DNA from: Chloroflexota bacterium
GTDB taxonomy: Bacteria > Chloroflexota > Ktedonobacteria > Ktedonobacterales > Ktedonobacteraceae
Direction of reading: 5' to 3'
DNA length: 57,356 nt
NCBI GenBank assembly: GCA_902810755.1
Contig: CADDYT010000020.1
Location: forward strand, 1 to 57,356
Program-made: the position numbers and the translations under genes
Notes under the pieces: model-generated
What the model was told of the DNA's origin: nothing
Databases searched by the model: none
Seen by the model: the letters and a program-made list of their open reading frames with translations, nothing else
Shown here: positions 54,734-57,356 of the stretch, piece by piece
Layout: every line of letters starts with the position of its first letter
Position numbering within the stretch: position 1 is the first letter of the stretch

Positions 54734-55528
54734 ATGAATCTGGGATTGCAGGACAAAGTGGCGATTGTACTGGCGGCAAGCAAGGGGCTGGGACGAGCCA
54801 GCGCCGAAGCTTTAGCGGCTGAAGGCGCGTGGGTCGTTATCGGTTCGCGCAACAGGCAGCAACTGGAACAGACCGCCCGTGACATTCGTGATAAGACGGG
54901 TAGCAAAGTGCTGGCTGTCCCCACCGACGTGACAAAGCCGAACGATTTAGCAGCCATCGTCGACGCGACTGTGCGCGAATTTGGCCGCGTTGACATCCTG
55001 GTCAACAACGCCGGCGGGCCGCCGCCGGGAACGTTTGAGCAGTTCGGCGACGCGCAGTGGGAAGCCGCTTTCCAGTTGAACCTGCTCAGCAATGTGCGAA
55101 TGGTGCGGCTGGTACTTCCGCACATGCGCAAATTGCAACAGGGACGTATTATTAATATTGTGAGTACATCGGTGAAAGTGCCGATCGATGGACTGCTGCT
55201 CTCCAACGCCATTCGCACCGGCGTAGTCGGGCTGGCAAAGACGCTCTCCATCGAACTGGCGCCCGATAACATTACAGTGAACAACGTCTGCCCTGGCCGC
55301 ATTCTGACAGACCGCATTCGCCAGATAACGCGCATAGAGGAAAAAGTGCAGCAGGGTATGAGCGAAGAGGAGGTGTTGCGAGAGGCATCTCGTGATATTC
55401 CTATGGGGCGCATCGGCAAACCTGAAGAGCTGGCCGCGCTCGTCGCCTTTCTGGCTTCGGAGCAGGCCGGATATATCACCGGCACCACCATCCAGGTGGA
55501 TGGTGGATTGACGCGCGCGCTGTTTTAG
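54734..55528 (+). CDS. Divergent SDR oxidoreductase (atypical active site)
   Basis: A 264-residue short-chain dehydrogenase/reductase. NNAGG (91-95), the Asp of PTDV and the C-terminal GYITGTTIQVDGG are typical. The catalytic serine is Ser144 (NIVS), but the position of the usual tyrosine is Ser157 and of the lysine is Arg161, so YxxxK is replaced by SNAIR. The cofactor motif reads AASKGLG and lacks the first TG. This subgroup is known in other bacteria and may have another chemistry or no activity. It follows the exporter by 27 bases. Confidence 0.83.
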   Translation: MNLGLQDKVAIVLAASKGLGRASAEALAAEGAWVVIGSRNRQQLEQTARDIRDKTGSKVLAVPTDVTKPNDLAAIVDATVREFGRVDILVNNAGGPPPGTFEQFGDAQWEAAFQLNLLSNVRMVRLVLPHMRKLQQGRIINIVSTSVKVPIDGLLLSNAIRTGVVGLAKTLSIELAPDNITVNNVCPGRILTDRIRQITRIEEKVQQGMSEEEVLREASRDIPMGRIGKPEELAALVAFLASEQAGYITGTTIQVDGGLTRALF

Positions 55529-55561
55529 CGCATGTAGCAATTTCATGGAGGGAAAACAACG

Positions 55562-56344
55562 ATGTGTTACGACAGTGAAGCTCGTCCGCCTGTCCCGCCA
55601 ATGCCGACGGGGAACGCTCGCGGAGAAGACCTCGTTCTGACAGCCGCCGACGGCACGCGATTTGCCGCCTACCAGGCGTACCCTGAACACTCGAAGGAGG
55701 CGCAGGTATTAATTTTCCCCGATGTACGCGGCCTGCACCAGTTCTACAAGGACCTGGCCCTGCGCTTCGCCGAACAGGGCATCGGCGCGCTGGCAATCGA
55801 CTATTTTGGCCGCACCGCCGGGCTGACGGCCCGCGACGACTCGTTTGAGTTCTGGCCCCATGTTCAGCAGATGCAGGCTGCGACCTTCCAGCAGGATGTA
55901 CAGGCTGGACTGACCCGCCTGCGCGAGGGACAGGGAGCGAACAACGCCACCTTCACGCTTGGCTTCTGTATGGGCGGCTCGCTCTCCTTCCTCACCGGTA
56001 CGCGCCCCAATCTGGGCCTCGCAGGCGTTATCGGCTTCTATGCTGGCCTGACCCGCGCCCTTGTAGGCGATAAGACCGTGCTGGATGTCGCGCAGGAGAT
56101 CAAATATCCCGTCCTCGGCCTCTTCGGTGGGGCGGATCAGGGCATCCCGGTCAGCGCCGTCGAGGAGTTCAAGCAGAAACTGGATCAGGCGCATATTCCC
56201 AACCAGATCGTCATCTATCCCAACGCGCCACACAGCTTCTTCGACCGCCGCTCCGCCGAGTTCGCCGAAGCCTCGGCAGAAGCCTGGCGGCAGGTTCTCG
56301 ACTTCATCGCCACATATACGCATAAGGTCGAAGCGGGCGTGTAG
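55562..56344 (+). CDS. Dienelactone hydrolase family protein
   Basis: A 260-residue alpha/beta-hydrolase of the DLH type. The nucleophile is a cysteine in GFCMGG, the acid is Asp in FGGADQGIP, and the histidine is in NAPHSFFDR. Typical members open dienelactones in aromatic breakdown, but many act on other esters. The ATG at 55562 has GGAGGG nine bases upstream. It lies 33 bases after the SDR gene. Confidence 0.9.
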   Translation: MCYDSEARPPVPPMPTGNARGEDLVLTAADGTRFAAYQAYPEHSKEAQVLIFPDVRGLHQFYKDLALRFAEQGIGALAIDYFGRTAGLTARDDSFEFWPHVQQMQAATFQQDVQAGLTRLREGQGANNATFTLGFCMGGSLSFLTGTRPNLGLAGVIGFYAGLTRALVGDKTVLDVAQEIKYPVLGLFGGADQGIPVSAVEEFKQKLDQAHIPNQIVIYPNAPHSFFDRRSAEFAEASAEAWRQVLDFIATYTHKVEAGV

Positions 56345-56376
56345 GCTTACAGAGCTTAGCGGAACAGGATAAGCTT

Positions 56377-57324
56377 ATGACAAACATACAGGCGGTTGTC
56401 GTTGAGCCGGGCGCGCCGGGAAGGCTGGCCATACGCGAGGTGGCCTACCCGACAGCCGGGCCAGACGATGCGCTGGTGCGCGTTGAGGCTATCTCGCTCA
56501 ATCTGGGCGAAGTGCGCCGCTCACAGACGGCAGAGGCAGGCTACCGCCCCGGCTGGGATTTCGCCGGTGTGGTTGAGCGGGCGGCGGCGAGCGGTAGAGG
56601 GCCACATCAGGGTGCGCGCGTGGTTGGCATGCTCGATTCCGGCGCCTGGGCGCAGGTCGTCGCCGCTCCGACCAACATCCTGGCGGAGCTTCCTGCAACG
56701 GTCTCGTTCGCCCAGGCTTCCACGCTACCTGTCGCGGGGCTAACCGCCCTGCGCGCGCTTGAGAAGGGCGGCTCCCTGCTCGGGAAGCTCGTGCTGATCA
56801 ATGGGGCCTCTGGCGGTGTCGGCCATCTTGCCGTGCAGATCGGCCGGCAGATGGGCGCGCGCGTCGTCGGGGTCGTGCGGCGCGAGCAGTTGACGAGCAT
56901 GGTGAAGCAGGCCGGCGCGGAACGGGTTATCGTCAGCGCAGACCTGGCCAACGCGGCAGAGTTCGGCCCTTACGACCATATTCTCGAATCCGTAGGCGGT
57001 AAGGCGCTCGCTAACGCGCTGGGGATGCTCAAGCCCTGGGGCGTGTGCGTCTCCTTTGGCAGTTCCGGCTCCGGCGAGGTCACCTTCGACGCCAGAAAAT
57101 TCTTCCTGACCGGCGGCGCAACCCTCTACGGCTTCATCCTCTTCGCCGAGCTTGCGCGCAATCCAGGGTCCGCGGACCTCGCTCGCCTCGCCCGTATGGT
57201 GGCCGACGGTACCCTGCACCCGGACATTACCGTCCAGGCCCCCTGGACACAGATCGGCGAAATCGCACAAAAGCTGTTGAATCGCCAGATCAGCGGCAAA
57301 GCCGTGCTGCATATCTCCGGGTAA
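56377..57324 (+). CDS. Quinone oxidoreductase-like MDR protein
   Basis: A 315-residue medium-chain reductase without the zinc ligands, so of the quinone oxidoreductase type. The N-terminal catalytic fold is followed by the Rossmann motif INGASGGVGHLAVQIGRQMG near residue 138 and the NADP-type region GVVRREQL. It is the last gene of the exporter unit, 32 bases after the hydrolase, and the window ends 32 bases later. Confidence 0.88.
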   Translation: MTNIQAVVVEPGAPGRLAIREVAYPTAGPDDALVRVEAISLNLGEVRRSQTAEAGYRPGWDFAGVVERAAASGRGPHQGARVVGMLDSGAWAQVVAAPTNILAELPATVSFAQASTLPVAGLTALRALEKGGSLLGKLVLINGASGGVGHLAVQIGRQMGARVVGVVRREQLTSMVKQAGAERVIVSADLANAAEFGPYDHILESVGGKALANALGMLKPWGVCVSFGSSGSGEVTFDARKFFLTGGATLYGFILFAELARNPGSADLARLARMVADGTLHPDITVQAPWTQIGEIAQKLLNRQISGKAVLHISG

Positions 57325-57334
57325 CACCAGATAG

Positions 57335-57356
57335 GGCATGCCTTTTTTACGGCATG
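57335..57356 (+). terminator. Possible hairpin at the window end
   Basis: CATGCC and GGCATG flank a T-rich loop, and the repeat may continue past the window edge. It lies directly after the last gene and may end the operon. Confidence 0.4.

Noticed and set aside
53788..54822. 344-codon plus-strand frame
   Set aside because: Out-of-frame shadow of the DHA2 exporter gene, rich in Arg and His.
1..57356. tRNA, rRNA, CRISPR array, prophage or biosynthetic gene cluster
   Set aside because: No tRNA-like cloverleaf, spaced repeats, phage structural genes or modular synthases were seen on either strand by eye.

Overview
The window is chromosomal DNA of moderately high GC from a free-living heterotrophic bacterium. 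I infer a Chloroflexota member close to the Ktedonobacteria. The reasons are the carboxydovore-type CO dehydrogenase operon, many secreted or lipoprotein enzymes, TnpB-type insertion sequences, an SNF2/SWIM pair, several MFS exporters and scattered intergenic palindromes. No rRNA, tRNA, CRISPR array or prophage was seen, so the taxonomy rests on gene content alone.

Layout. 1-5000: a small zinc-ribbon-like membrane protein, a strong bidirectional terminator, then coxMSL for form I aerobic CO dehydrogenase (minus strand). 5069-8800: a family 1 beta-glucosidase carrying a LacI DNA-binding domain, a perfect 32-bp inverted repeat, and a NarL-type two-component pair. 8870-10490: an IS200/IS605 element whose tnpA start is frameshifted while tnpB is intact. 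11000-24470: M20 peptidase, single-domain response regulator, two MFS transporters, a secreted alkaline-phosphatase-superfamily protein, an aminoglycoside-phosphotransferase-fold kinase, a luciferase-like monooxygenase, a 1073-residue Asp-box propeller protein and a DinB/ClbS-like protein. 24512-28345: an Fe(III)-siderophore-type ABC importer with overlapping genes.

28531-35612: an envelope-facing block (Tat amine oxidase, two uncharacterised exported proteins, YceI, a cytoplasmic DAO-type oxidase, and a lipoprotein glycosidase-like barrel). 35697-38327: an alpha/beta-hydrolase fused to an acyl-CoA ligase. 38400-40450: mobile-element relics around a CPBP protease. 40491-47769: a PIG-L deacetylase, then divergent resistance-like units, merR-MFS-lipoate ligase on one side and marR-rifampin-phosphotransferase-like-hicB on the other, with good promoters between them. 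47850-52858: SWIM and SNF2 proteins and a SirB1-like protein. 52964-57324: one transcription unit of a DHA2 exporter, a divergent SDR, a dienelactone hydrolase and a quinone oxidoreductase.

Most genes look metabolic or stress related. The points I find most unusual are the LacI-GH1 fusion, the hydrolase-ligase fusion, the probable ATT start of the marR gene, and the tnpA frameshift that leaves TnpB alone.
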